Below, piece by piece: positions 8,814-17,446 of a DNA stretch of 64,000 bases. A program made the translations under genes and the position numbers. The notes beneath the pieces were generated by a model. It searched no databases. It was not told the DNA's origin and saw only the letters and a program-made list of their open reading frames with translations. Positions within the stretch are counted from its first letter, which is position 1; each line of letters starts with the position of its first letter. Source of the DNA: Erwinia sp. OLFS4 (GTDB lineage Bacteria > Pseudomonadota > Gammaproteobacteria > Enterobacterales > Enterobacteriaceae); contig NZ_MOMB01000049.1 of NCBI RefSeq assembly GCF_002752165.1, positions 1 to 64,000 on the forward strand. Direction: 5' to 3'.

Positions 8814-9358
8814 ACTTTCTCTCCAGATTGTCCATCGCTTCACATACGCTGCCACCCGCGCCCGGGCTGTCGTTTTCCCGTTCCGCAGAGCCTGCTCATA
8901 AAGCCGGCGCGCACGCTGACGATGGTTGGTCCGGGCACGGGGCGCGATGCCCGTCATGCCTGACCGGTTGAACCCTGTTCCCATCCCGTCAAATCCCTTC
9001 TCCGTTCTTCCGGTAAAGGTCTTCTGTGGATGCTGACCGTATCCCCCTGATGCAAAAAAACATTCAGGGCCCGCACCGCACGGCGAAGAGACCAGCGTGT
9101 GCGGGTTAATATCACGATGTCATCCCTGTATCTGACGTACCTCAGGTGCGGCTGCGCCTCAAAGTACGTGTCCATCCCCCGCAGACAAAAGCCCGCCAGC
9201 AGCGGACTGAGTGCACAGCCGCGACGGATGCCTTTCTCCGGGGTGTAAAAACCGTTGCCGTCCTCCACGCTGTAGTGCAGGTACTGATTTACCCGCGCCA
9301 GCAGAACCGGGTCATCCACCTACCGCTTCAGCTGACGCAGCAGCGGCCGGCGCCGCCT
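8811..9358 (-). pseudogene. reverse transcriptase remnant (group II-intron-like RT, C-terminal part)
   Basis: Three reading-frame segments together give the C-terminal part of a reverse transcriptase. In the first, after an in-frame TAG at 9320-9322, lie VDDPVLLARVNQYLHY, a GCALSPLLAGF block (RT domain 4) and RYRDDIVILTRTRW, a YxDD catalytic box with YRDD. Near 9020-9045 the frame must shift, after which PQKTFTGRTEKGFDGMG and RARRLYEQAL...YVKRW complete the thumb-like end. The N-terminal half, including the first catalytic Asp, is absent: the remnant begins directly after the usher stop. It runs in the same direction as the fimbrial genes, and its last codons overlap the likely adhesin start. 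It is certainly broken; the exact RT class is uncertain. Confidence 0.75.
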
Positions 9359-9361
9359 TGA

Positions 9362-11944
9362 TTAACGGCAGTCCGCGTTCAGCTGAGAGAGCAGCGCACG
9401 CTCCCCGCTGACCCGGTAGGTGGTGCTGCACTGCTGGTCAGCCCCGTTACCCCACTTAACCCGTATGCGTCCTTCCGGCGGCATGCCCGCCATATACACC
9501 CGTCCGCCGTCCCCGACGATGCCACTGGCCTGTCTGTCGCGCTCATCAAGCGTCGCCATCGCCCCGAACGGCACCGGCTGACCGTGACGCTGCAGCGTCA
9601 TCAGCAGCTGCTCACCCGTGGTCACCTTATAGTCCGCCAGCACCACCGCGCCGCGGGTCGGATACAGGTTGAGACTGCTCTGCTCAATATCCGCCCCCTC
9701 AGGCAGCGTGGTCGGGTCCACCGAAATACTGTTTCTGCGGTACGGCGACACCGACGGCACCACCGCATACCCGCGCCAGTCGGTGGCCACACCACTGCTG
9801 TTGACATTCACCCCTCCGGCACCCGGCGCTCTCACCAGAACGGCACCTTCCCCCAGCGAGCGGGATAACGTCACGCCATAAGGGTGTGCCATCAGCGCAC
9901 CGCTCGCCCCGTAGCTGAAGTTCCTGTTGCTGCCACCATTGCTGTAACCCATCATGGCCGTGCCCTGACTGCCCATGTAGTTCAGGTACAGTGAACTGCT
10001 GTCCGGCATGCCGCCATTCCCCCAGCCCTGCTGGGCGCTCCAGCTCAGGCGGTTATCCAGCACCGACCCGCTTACCGATGCGTTTTGCGTCACCCGGCCC
10101 TGATTGTCATGGGTCATGCCATAACCGGCACTCATGCCCTGCAGCACCGGCTGCGGTCCGAAGAGGCTGAACGGTATCTGAACGTTAAGGGACAGCTGCC
10201 GGTTCTGCGGGTAGCTGCCGTGCTCGCTGATGCGGTCCACGCTGTAGTTCAGCCCCCAGGACACGCCCTTTGTCGTGACGTTATAGCCGGCATTCATGTT
10301 GGTATCCGCGCGCTGACTGTCCCAGTAACGGGTTTTCGACGCGCTGAGATAAACACTGCCCCACGCCCCCAGGCTCTGGTTCAGTGAGACCTGCGTGGTG
10401 CTGCGGCGCCTGTCCAGCGCCCAGGGAACCTGCCACTCGTTCAGGGCATAGCCGGTGCTGTTCACATCGCTGAAGCTGTAGTAGTTACGGGTCGAATAGC
10501 GGTACATGGCGAGGTCCACGGAGGTGCCGGTACTCATCAGACTCTTCGAGTAACGTACCCGCCAGTACTGCCCGGTCTTCCATTCCTCCGGTCCGGTAAT
10601 CAGACCCGGCAGTTTTGCCCGCGACTGTGTGACGTCCGCCGACAGGGAGCCCAGGTCACCGAGCGAGAAGCCGGCCCCCAGCGCCGCTGACTGATAGTTG
10701 CTGGCCAGCAGCCCGCCGCCGTAGGTGGTCATGTTATACGGCAGGCCGTAAATCAGCGTGCCCAGCACAAAGTTCGGTTCACGGCTGCCCTCCGTCAGGT
10801 TGCCCCCGTGATATTTGCCGGTTGAGACTTCGTACTTAAAAGCCCCCTGACGCAGCATGACCGGCAGCGATGAATAGGCCACCGTGGAGAGGTGCGTTGT
10901 CCCGTCCGCCTCTTTCACCCGCACCGTCAGGTCACCGGCTCCGCCGGTGGCATACAGGTCAGTGATACGAAACGGCCCCGGCGCCACCGTGGTCTGGTAC
11001 ACCACGTAGCCGTTCTGGCTGATGGTGACCTGTGCATTGGAGTTCGCCGTCCCGGTAATCACCGGCGCAAAGCCCTGCATACTGTCGGGCAGCATGGCGT
11101 CATCCGAGACCATCTGCACGCCGCGAAACGGAATGCCGTCAAACACATCGCCGCCGGTACTGGTCTCACCGAGGGTCATCTCCCCGCGCAGAGCCTGCAC
11201 GTCGCGCTGCAGATAGGTGTTTGACGTCCGCCACGTCTTCTGAGCCGGCATATCCCGCATCAGGCGGTTGTCATAACGCATGTCGCTGTAGGACCAGGTC
11301 TGCGTGCTGCGAAGACGCCAGGCACCCAGGTTGACGCCATCGCGGAAGGTGGCAAACAGACTGCGCGAGCGGGCGCCGTTTATCTGACTCTCATAGCGCC
11401 CCTCATTACCGTTCACGTTGTAACTGAGCATCAGCGCGGGGATACCCTCATCCCACAGGGACGGGTCAACCCGGCCGCGCATTTCAGGCTGCATCGACTC
11501 CTGCGGTACGCTCAGGTCAAGCCGCAACGACTGAAAGTTAAATTTGTCTGACGCCTGCGGTATCAGTGCCCCGAGGTCCGTCACTTCGCTGCTCAGCGGC
11601 CTGCCCTGCATTGAGGCAATGGCTTTCACATTCACCCCCCACTCGCTGAGCTGTGCCAGGGTCAGCACCGGTACGGTTTTGCCGCCGAGTTCCTTAAAAC
11701 TGATATCGCGGGTTTCCACATGGTTCTGGTTCATAAACACATCAACCATGTAATGCCCCGGCGGGATATAACCGGCATTATCAAACGCCGACAGGTCGAC
11801 ACCTGCGCCGGCCGCCCCCAGAAATGCCGGGTTAAAGTACTCCCTGGCCGCGGCGGACTGCGCCCCCGCGAGCAGACACACCACGCAGGCTGCCACCGGC
11901 GTCAGTCTGAGCCTGAGATGATTGCGGTTGTTTTTCATTTTCAT
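9362..11944 (-). CDS. fimbrial outer membrane usher (FimD family)
   Basis: The product is 860 residues with a signal peptide ending near AQSAAA. The mature start REYFNPAFL is typical of ushers. A PapC-like N-domain, a long 24-strand barrel region with Tyr/Gly-rich alternation, and a C-terminal domain with two Cys (QQCSTTY and NADCR) follow. It forms the outer membrane pore through which chaperone-subunit complexes are assembled into the pilus. Its start overlaps the stop of the chaperone gene upstream by one base. It is the only usher for three chaperones in this operon. Confidence 0.92.
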   Translation of the reverse strand: MKMKNNRNHLRLRLTPVAACVVCLLAGAQSAAAREYFNPAFLGAAGAGVDLSAFDNAGYIPPGHYMVDVFMNQNHVETRDISFKELGGKTVPVLTLAQLSEWGVNVKAIASMQGRPLSSEVTDLGALIPQASDKFNFQSLRLDLSVPQESMQPEMRGRVDPSLWDEGIPALMLSYNVNGNEGRYESQINGARSRSLFATFRDGVNLGAWRLRSTQTWSYSDMRYDNRLMRDMPAQKTWRTSNTYLQRDVQALRGEMTLGETSTGGDVFDGIPFRGVQMVSDDAMLPDSMQGFAPVITGTANSNAQVTISQNGYVVYQTTVAPGPFRITDLYATGGAGDLTVRVKEADGTTHLSTVAYSSLPVMLRQGAFKYEVSTGKYHGGNLTEGSREPNFVLGTLIYGLPYNMTTYGGGLLASNYQSAALGAGFSLGDLGSLSADVTQSRAKLPGLITGPEEWKTGQYWRVRYSKSLMSTGTSVDLAMYRYSTRNYYSFSDVNSTGYALNEWQVPWALDRRRSTTQVSLNQSLGAWGSVYLSASKTRYWDSQRADTNMNAGYNVTTKGVSWGLNYSVDRISEHGSYPQNRQLSLNVQIPFSLFGPQPVLQGMSAGYGMTHDNQGRVTQNASVSGSVLDNRLSWSAQQGWGNGGMPDSSSLYLNYMGSQGTAMMGYSNGGSNRNFSYGASGALMAHPYGVTLSRSLGEGAVLVRAPGAGGVNVNSSGVATDWRGYAVVPSVSPYRRNSISVDPTTLPEGADIEQSSLNLYPTRGAVVLADYKVTTGEQLLMTLQRHGQPVPFGAMATLDERDRQASGIVGDGGRVYMAGMPPEGRIRVKWGNGADQQCSTTYRVSGERALLSQLNADCR

Positions 11945-12795
11945 TAGCCTTTACTGGTGTAAATTGCCGCCCGGCAGGCGGGGCGGTGCGAACTGGCGGC
12001 CATGCTGTTATCACAGCGCTCCGGCGTGGCGTGATACACGTCTTTTTTTCCGGAGAAGGTCCACTCCACCACGCCGCTTACCGGCGCCGTGGTGGTAAAG
12101 CGGCGCGAGCCCTTCGGCACGATATAGCCCTCATACTCTTCCCGTTTCAGCGCCCGGCCGCCGATGGACAGGGTGCTGAAATGCACGAAGTACGGCGTCG
12201 GGTTGTTCACCACCAGCGTTCTGCCGTCACTGCTGAACGTCAGCTGGCGGGCCAGTACCTCATCCTTACGCGGTGCCACCTTCGCCGGGCGGTAAAAAAG
12301 CCGGATATTCATCTTCATTGCCAGCTGTAACGCCGGCGTCCCGGTGGCGGCTTTTGCCTCGCCCCCCGGGGAAGGGCGGAGCGGGGTCTGCGTACCGGGA
12401 ATGGCCGTCACGGAAATAATGCTGGCGGATTCACGGTCATCGGGCAGTACGCCGCCCAGCTGGCGGATGCGGAACTGATAGCGGTCATCGCCCGCCAGCC
12501 GCACCAGGGGCGGAACGGTGACAAAAGGCGGCAGGGCCTGTCTGCCGGCCGCAATACGTCCGGTATCCGGGTCCATGGCGCTGACATTCGCTTTCAGCAG
12601 AAACGCCTTTTTCGTGCTGTTAATCACGCTCAGCGCCACCCCGCCCTTGTTGTCTGTCGCGCTGTAGCTGAGCTGCATCGGCCAGAATGTCAGGCCGTCC
12701 GCGGTGCCGGCAAAAACCGGCCCGCCGCACAGGGCGGAAACAGCAAGGCAGCAGCGGGCGAAAAAGGATGCTGAACGACACCGGTTCATGTTCAT
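11944..12795 (-). CDS. periplasmic fimbrial chaperone (third in operon)
   Basis: The product is 283 residues, longer than the usual 230-250. It has a signal peptide, a strand-G1-like stretch with ALSVINSTKKAFLLKANV, the PPLVRLAGDDRYQFRIRQ segment of PapD-like proteins and the NPTPYFVHF motif of the second domain. The C-terminus is extended and has two Cys. Such chaperones fold pilins by donor-strand complementation and deliver them to the usher. It differs clearly from the two chaperones upstream, so it probably serves another subunit, perhaps the tip adhesin. That division of labour is an inference. Confidence 0.85.
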   Translation of the reverse strand: MNMNRCRSASFFARCCLAVSALCGGPVFAGTADGLTFWPMQLSYSATDNKGGVALSVINSTKKAFLLKANVSAMDPDTGRIAAGRQALPPFVTVPPLVRLAGDDRYQFRIRQLGGVLPDDRESASIISVTAIPGTQTPLRPSPGGEAKAATGTPALQLAMKMNIRLFYRPAKVAPRKDEVLARQLTFSSDGRTLVVNNPTPYFVHFSTLSIGGRALKREEYEGYIVPKGSRRFTTTAPVSGVVEWTFSGKKDVYHATPERCDNSMAASSHRPACRAAIYTSKG

Positions 12796-12926
12796 GAAAT
12801 ACCTTTTCTGTCTTACGCCACCCGGTATGGCGGCGCGGGTTATCCCCGGAAATGATTCCGGTACCTGTAAGTCGGTGGATTCATCTGTTGCGGCTCGTCC
12901 CTGTCCGGCGTGATATTTACGCCGGT

Positions 12927-13640
12927 TTATGCCGGCGCTGGCGTCACGCTGGCGTCATACCAGCCGGAGTCACCGCCATAATCATTGATGACGGACCAGC
13001 GCACCTGCCTGACCTCACCGGCCTCCGGGTAGCGTTCGCAGCTTCGCGGTGCCAGCATGGAGGGCGCGCGGTTGAGGCTGATAAGGCGGCCGTCAAACAT
13101 CAGGCGGTTAAAGGACAGGTAGTACGGTGAAGGATTGCAGGCGCGGAGCACGCCGCCACGCCGGTGCCAGGTCACCGACTTCCAGTCAGCCGCTGCCGGC
13201 TCCGCCAGCGAAGCCGGACGCCAGAACAGCTTGATACGCATGCTGACCGAAATGGCCAGCGCAGAGGATGACGCTGACGTCATGGCGGATGCCGGCACGG
13301 CGCTGACCTCGACATAGCCGAGAGACTCCCTGTCGCGGGCAAAGCCGTCACCGTCACCGGTGGACAGAATGCGCAGGGTGTTACTGCCGTAAGGCTCCAC
13401 TCTGAACAGGGGCGGCGTGGCAACCATACCGGCAGAGACCTTCCCCTGACTGTCCAGCGGACGCACCTGAACCAGCCACGCCGACTCCGCGCTGTTGCTG
13501 ACGCCAAGCTGAACGCTTCGTGCGCCGGCGCTGAACACCACCCTTGTTTTATTCAGTGAAATGCCCGCCGCCGTGGCCTGCAGAGAGAGCAGCACCAGGC
13601 CGGACAGGGCCATCCGCGACCATCGCTTCAGCATCATCAT
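12927..13640 (-). CDS. periplasmic fimbrial chaperone (second in operon)
   Basis: The product is 237 residues with a signal peptide (ending QATAAG). The PapD-family features are ISLNKTRVVFSAG at the start of the mature protein, PPLFRVEPYGSNTLRI around residues 85-100, and NPSPYYLSFNRL in domain 2. It lies 11 bases after the minor pilin gene and is followed by a 131-base gap before the third chaperone. The role is pilin folding in the periplasm. Confidence 0.88.
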   Translation of the reverse strand: MMMLKRWSRMALSGLVLLSLQATAAGISLNKTRVVFSAGARSVQLGVSNSAESAWLVQVRPLDSQGKVSAGMVATPPLFRVEPYGSNTLRILSTGDGDGFARDRESLGYVEVSAVPASAMTSASSSALAISVSMRIKLFWRPASLAEPAAADWKSVTWHRRGGVLRACNPSPYYLSFNRLMFDGRLISLNRAPSMLAPRSCERYPEAGEVRQVRWSVINDYGGDSGWYDASVTPAPA

Positions 13641-13651
13641 GCCCCTCCGGC

Positions 13652-14227
13652 TCAGTGATAGGCGAACTGAAAGCGGATGTTTGCCTGCAGCATACCGCTT
13701 GTCACCTGACCGCCTGCCGGGTCATACAGCATGTCAACCAGGAAATGCATGTCCTGGTCCTGCGCATCAAGGCCGGTGGCGGTGGCGGCGTCGACATAAC
13801 TGCCACTGGCCAGATACGCCCCGGGCTGCCCTCCCGCCAGCACCTGACGCAGACCAAACCCCACCCCGCCTTCTGCGGCAGAGGTGTAATCACGGAACAG
13901 GGTGCTGTTGCCGCTGAGCGGATTGTTGCCGCTAATCTGCACCGCCGGCATGGCGCCGTCGCGTGCTGACCCGGCGCAGTTTGCCAGATTCAGCGTGACG
14001 TTTTTCTCGCCGGCATAGGTCACATGCCCGGCCTGCGGGCCAAGCATTGCCACGCCGACGCCGGGAAAGGTGAGGGTGGCCGGGGTCTTCAGTGACAGGT
14101 CACAGGTTGACTGCTCCATGACCAGGGTCAGGGTCAGCGGTAATCCCGCCGCCCGGACCTGTTCCCCGCCGGTCGCCAGCAGCACGGCGGCCAGCGGCAG
14201 GCAACGAAAAAACAGCCCGCGCATCAT
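13652..14227 (-). CDS. minor fimbrial subunit
   Basis: The product is 191 residues with a signal peptide (ending GGEQVRAAG) and a type 1 pilin layout. A Cys sits near the start of the mature protein (EQSTCDLSL), its partner in NLANCAGSA, and a terminal beta strand ends in Phe-Ala-Tyr-His (IRFQFAYH). Its start overlaps the end of the first chaperone gene by four bases, so the two are translationally coupled. The more divergent sequence and its place downstream of a chaperone suggest a minor or adaptor subunit rather than the shaft pilin. Confidence 0.8.
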   Translation of the reverse strand: MMRGLFFRCLPLAAVLLATGGEQVRAAGLPLTLTLVMEQSTCDLSLKTPATLTFPGVGVAMLGPQAGHVTYAGEKNVTLNLANCAGSARDGAMPAVQISGNNPLSGNSTLFRDYTSAAEGGVGFGLRQVLAGGQPGAYLASGSYVDAATATGLDAQDQDMHFLVDMLYDPAGGQVTSGMLQANIRFQFAYH

Positions 14228-14958
14228 ATGGCCTCCCCGTTGTATTTCAGTTCACCGCCCAGGTCGTTAATGGCCGACCAGGACACTTTTGCCGGAAAGA
14301 CCAGCCCGGCCTGTTTCATCACGGTGTCGGAATACGGCGCCACCATGTTAACCATCTGCCTGTTATTCAGCAGCTGCACCCCGCCAACCCGGAGGGAGGC
14401 AAAGCTGACGTAGTAAGGCGAAAGATTGCTGATTTTTATCCCCCCCGCGGCGCGGGTGAAGCGCAGCATGCCAAACCCTTTTTCCGGTGTGACCGGCAAT
14501 CCCTGCGGGCGATAGATAAGCTTAATGGCCGTTCCCAGCCCAATCTGCGTGCTGCCCTTCAGCGGAGCAGACTGTCTGACCTGGTCTGTCACCTGCGGAA
14601 TGGCCTTCAGGGTGAACCAGTAAAGTGACTCCCGGTCTTTCGCCAGCGCGGCCCCCGGGGTTCTGACAATGCGCACCTGATTGTGGGTCCCGGGCTCACT
14701 GCGGAACAGGGGCGGGGTGGCGACAAACGGCGCATCGCCGCCGGACGGCGTCGCAGTGACCGCCACCTGCATCAGATACACCGCGCGGGTTTCCGTGTTG
14801 CGCACGGCGGTCACCACGCTCTTTTCCTGCGCCGGGAAAATCACCCGGGTCGCATCAATACCGACGCCATCGGCTGATGCCAGCCCCGGCAGCACCGCCA
14901 GCGCCACCACCACCCGCCGTACATACTTACGAATGAATGCCTTACCCATGATACTCAC
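14224..14958 (-). CDS. periplasmic fimbrial chaperone (first in operon)
   Basis: The product is 244 residues (an in-frame ATG at codon 4 is an alternative start). After a signal peptide come the PapD-family motifs GIDATRVIFPAQEKSV, PPLFRSEPGTHNQVRI and LSPYYVSFASLRV. It follows the major pilin gene by 67 bases and overlaps the minor pilin gene by four. It most likely serves the major pilin. Confidence 0.88.
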   Translation of the reverse strand: MSIMGKAFIRKYVRRVVVALAVLPGLASADGVGIDATRVIFPAQEKSVVTAVRNTETRAVYLMQVAVTATPSGGDAPFVATPPLFRSEPGTHNQVRIVRTPGAALAKDRESLYWFTLKAIPQVTDQVRQSAPLKGSTQIGLGTAIKLIYRPQGLPVTPEKGFGMLRFTRAAGGIKISNLSPYYVSFASLRVGGVQLLNNRQMVNMVAPYSDTVMKQAGLVFPAKVSWSAINDLGGELKYNGEAI

Positions 14959-15025
14959 CCTTACTCAGTCCGGGCCTCCCTGCCCGGCCATACCTCAGTC
15001 CCTGAGAGCCTTCACAACGTGCTGA

Positions 15026-15574
15026 TTAGTTGTACACGTACGTAAACGTGATGGGCGCCGATACCGCGTGACCGCTTGTAATGGTCGCGGTGCTGGAGAT
15101 AACGCCCGCGGTCAGCTCAAGCTTCTGGCCATCAATCGCATTGGCCGCATCGTTTGCGGCAGAAACATGCTGTACGGAATTGTTTGACAGCAGAGTGGTC
15201 GGGGCGCTTTTTAACGCCAGGCCGACAGCCACCGGGCTGCTTGCATCGTCAGAAAAGTACGTTTCACCGGTAGCGGTGGTGGGGCCGGTAATCTGCAGGC
15301 GCGCCAGAGAGGTGGTATCGTTAGTGCCTGTGCAGTTGTTCAGGGAGACTGAGAAGTCAGTGGTTTTGCCGGTGGCAAACGCCCCGACAGCCGCCACGTC
15401 AGCCGGTGTCATGTTCGGCAGCTGGATGGTCTGCTGGCTGGCTTTCACATCACAGGTCACGGTGTTAATCGCGCCTTTAATTGTCACCACCGCGCTGGAG
15501 GCGGCGTTCGCCACGTTTACCGAGCCAGCCGTCAGAGCCACAAGCATGGCGAGCTGTGCAATTTTCGCTTTCAT
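15026..15574 (-). CDS. major fimbrial subunit (type 1 pilin-like)
   Basis: The product is 182 residues from ATG at 15574. I prefer this start to the ATG at 15586 because AGGA lies about 11 bases before it, while the upstream ATG has no spacing from that motif. A signal peptide ends near NVANAAS. The mature protein has the pilin Cys pair (VTCDV and NNCTG), Ala/Thr-rich strands and the terminal PITFTYVYN. As first gene of the operon, with abundant-protein composition, it is likely the shaft pilin. The operon promoter should lie in the AT-rich region above 15590. Confidence 0.88.
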   Translation of the reverse strand: MKAKIAQLAMLVALTAGSVNVANAASSAVVTIKGAINTVTCDVKASQQTIQLPNMTPADVAAVGAFATGKTTDFSVSLNNCTGTNDTTSLARLQITGPTTATGETYFSDDASSPVAVGLALKSAPTTLLSNNSVQHVSAANDAANAIDGQKLELTAGVISSTATITSGHAVSAPITFTYVYN

Positions 15575-15586
15575 GTTTTTTTCCAT

Positions 15587-16729
15587 CCTTTCGTTTATCA
15601 GAGATACTGATGATTATTAAAGACATAGGTGATACTCATGCCCGCCGGATAACGAACAGGCTACCGCCTGGCCCCTCACTCACTTTGTCTTCGGTGAGTT
15701 TTACACTTAGGACCATTTTGACAAGCGCGGGGGGTAAAACAGAATTACCGGCGATAAATAGTGGTAATGACAGGTTTTTAAGCCAACATTTTCTGCTTAA
15801 TGGAATTAAATGCTTTCATAAACGAGGATTTTATTGTCGGCTAAATGTAAAAATGATTATCAATAGAAAATATGTTTTTTAACAGCAGCTTGGCGAGGAA
15901 AGGTGGTGAGAAAAATAACAATATTTACATCACGATACAGAGGATTAAGAATTTTCTTAAAGAAGATATGGACAGTTTTTTACGGATATGTATAATTGTT
16001 TACAGTTTGGTCCTAATTGTAAACAATCCCGCATCTTTTTTAACCAGCCTGTTCCCTTAACGTATTGCTCATTACCCGCCGTGTGGCGCACCCTGTGGCG
16101 GATATCAGGCTGTTGCGGGCAGTGCTGTTTCAGCCGCCTGTCCCTCTCTGAGCGCCCGCGTAAAGCCGCCGCCATCACCCGATATGCGCGGATACGAAAT
16201 CCGCGAAAGTCACGGGGCGTTACCGGGGCGCTTAATCCTCTGCCAGGCACCGATGGTCTTAACCTCATTATCCAGCAACAGATGGCAGGTTGAAGCGCTC
16301 ATTACAGCAACTGGACGCTATCTCAACGCTGACTCACAGTATCGGCGATAACATTGACCTTGACTGGGCCATTACGCAGGACTTTGGTTGTGGCTACGGG
16401 TTGATGGAAAAAAGAGCAGTGGCGATCAACGCCATTAGCCGCAATGCCGATTGCGCTATATGGCATGGTGTGATGAAGAACCCCGCGATGCTTAACCTGA
16501 TGGACGCTCAGGTTGGTAACCCGCGCTACAGAAGATGGGTTACAACCCCAATGTGGCGCCTGTGATCCCGTAACATGAATATCCCGCTTATCCCTCTGTT
16601 TCAGATGGCGTATCTGTGCTGAAACAGGCAGTTTGTGCCGCCGGTGCGCAAGGTCGCACAAAGTGGTCACTGAGGTGTGAGCGGGATTTTTATCCTGTTG
16701 CCCTTTCTTATCCTCTTTGAGTGGTACGC
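15587..16729. other. gene-poor region upstream of the fimbrial operon
   Basis: About 1.1 kb holds no gene I can defend. The first part (to about 16060) is AT-rich, as expected for an H-NS-silenced fimbrial promoter region. The second part is GC-richer and carries overlapping open frames on both strands (for example 16290-16565 plus, 16323-16670 minus), none with a recognisable family or a good ribosome binding site. It may hold eroded genes. Confidence 0.4.
15995..16027. repeat. 10-bp inverted repeat, possible operator
   Basis: ATTGTTTACA (15995-16004) and its exact complement TGTAAACAAT (16018-16027) are separated by 13 bases. There is no T run after it, so a protein-binding site is more likely than a terminator. 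It lies about 420 bases upstream of the major pilin gene. No binding protein is inferred. Confidence 0.5.
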
Positions 16730-17359
16730 ATGATTGTACTCAGGCGTTTTCTGTTTTTTCTTGCCGCCGCAGCGCTATCGGCCGTCACGATGCTGTGTCT
16801 GTGGATAGATGTTGGCGTATTTAAGGACGGCGTGAATGAGATCTCCTGTACTGAAATTACCCAGGAGCTGACGCTGGCGGTTATTGTGTTTCTTCACGCC
16901 CGACTGGCGAAAAAACACCCCGAGCTGCGTTATTGTAATATGCTGATTGCCGGGCTGTTTCTGGCAATGCTTATCCGGGAGCTGGATGCGTTATTTGACC
17001 TGCTAGCCCATGGTAGCTGGGTCTGGCTGGCTCTGTTTTCAACGCTGTGTACGGTTGTCCTTCCGCTGCGTCATTTTCGTCACACGCTGTGTCAGCTGGA
17101 GCAATACAGTCGCACACCTTGGTACGGCATGATAATGAGTGGCTTGCTGACCATCCTGGTTTTTTCGCGGCTATTTGGTATGCACCAGCTCTGGCAGACT
17201 ATCCTGGCCGACGGGTATGCCAGAGTGGTAAAAAATATCGTTGAAGAGGGCAGCGAACTGTTTGGCTATCTGCTTTGTCTGACGGCGACTATCGGCTACT
17301 GCTGGCGATTTCCGCGTGCAATAGACAAATATAGCCATGATGCGCATCCCGTTAGCTGA
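16730..17359 (+). CDS. hypothetical inner membrane protein
   Basis: The product is 209 residues from ATG at 16730, which has GAGTGG about five bases upstream; a GTG three codons earlier is possible. Roughly six hydrophobic helices are visible (LFFLAAAALSAVTMLCLWI near the start, then IAGLFLAMLI, WLALFSTLCTVVL, MIMSGLLTILVF and LFGYLLCLTATIGY). Charged conserved-looking stretches are ITQELTLAVIVFLHAR and IVEEGSELFGY. I do not recognise the family. It stands alone between the fimbrial region and a convergent pseudogene, so context gives no function. Confidence 0.7.
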   Translation: MIVLRRFLFFLAAAALSAVTMLCLWIDVGVFKDGVNEISCTEITQELTLAVIVFLHARLAKKHPELRYCNMLIAGLFLAMLIRELDALFDLLAHGSWVWLALFSTLCTVVLPLRHFRHTLCQLEQYSRTPWYGMIMSGLLTILVFSRLFGMHQLWQTILADGYARVVKNIVEEGSELFGYLLCLTATIGYCWRFPRAIDKYSHDAHPVS

Positions 17360-17446
17360 CGTCATCATCAACTATTCCCCTTGCGTTTTATTTCGCCGGC
17401 CTGTTCAGCGCGGTATGGGTCATGACGTTGTCGATCTGAGCATCGG

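Noticed and set aside
8813..8984. Adhesin as a 511-residue protein starting at 8984
   Set aside because: The first 57 codons read as the tail of the RT remnant; the ATG at 8813 has a much better ribosome binding site.
7449..9358. Diversity-generating retroelement acting on the adhesin
   Set aside because: The RT lacks its N-terminal half and is out of frame, and I could not find a template/variable repeat pair by eye. Kept only as a question in the RT finding.
16290..16565. 91-residue open frame as a gene
   Set aside because: No recognisable family, poor ribosome binding site and an equally long frame on the other strand.
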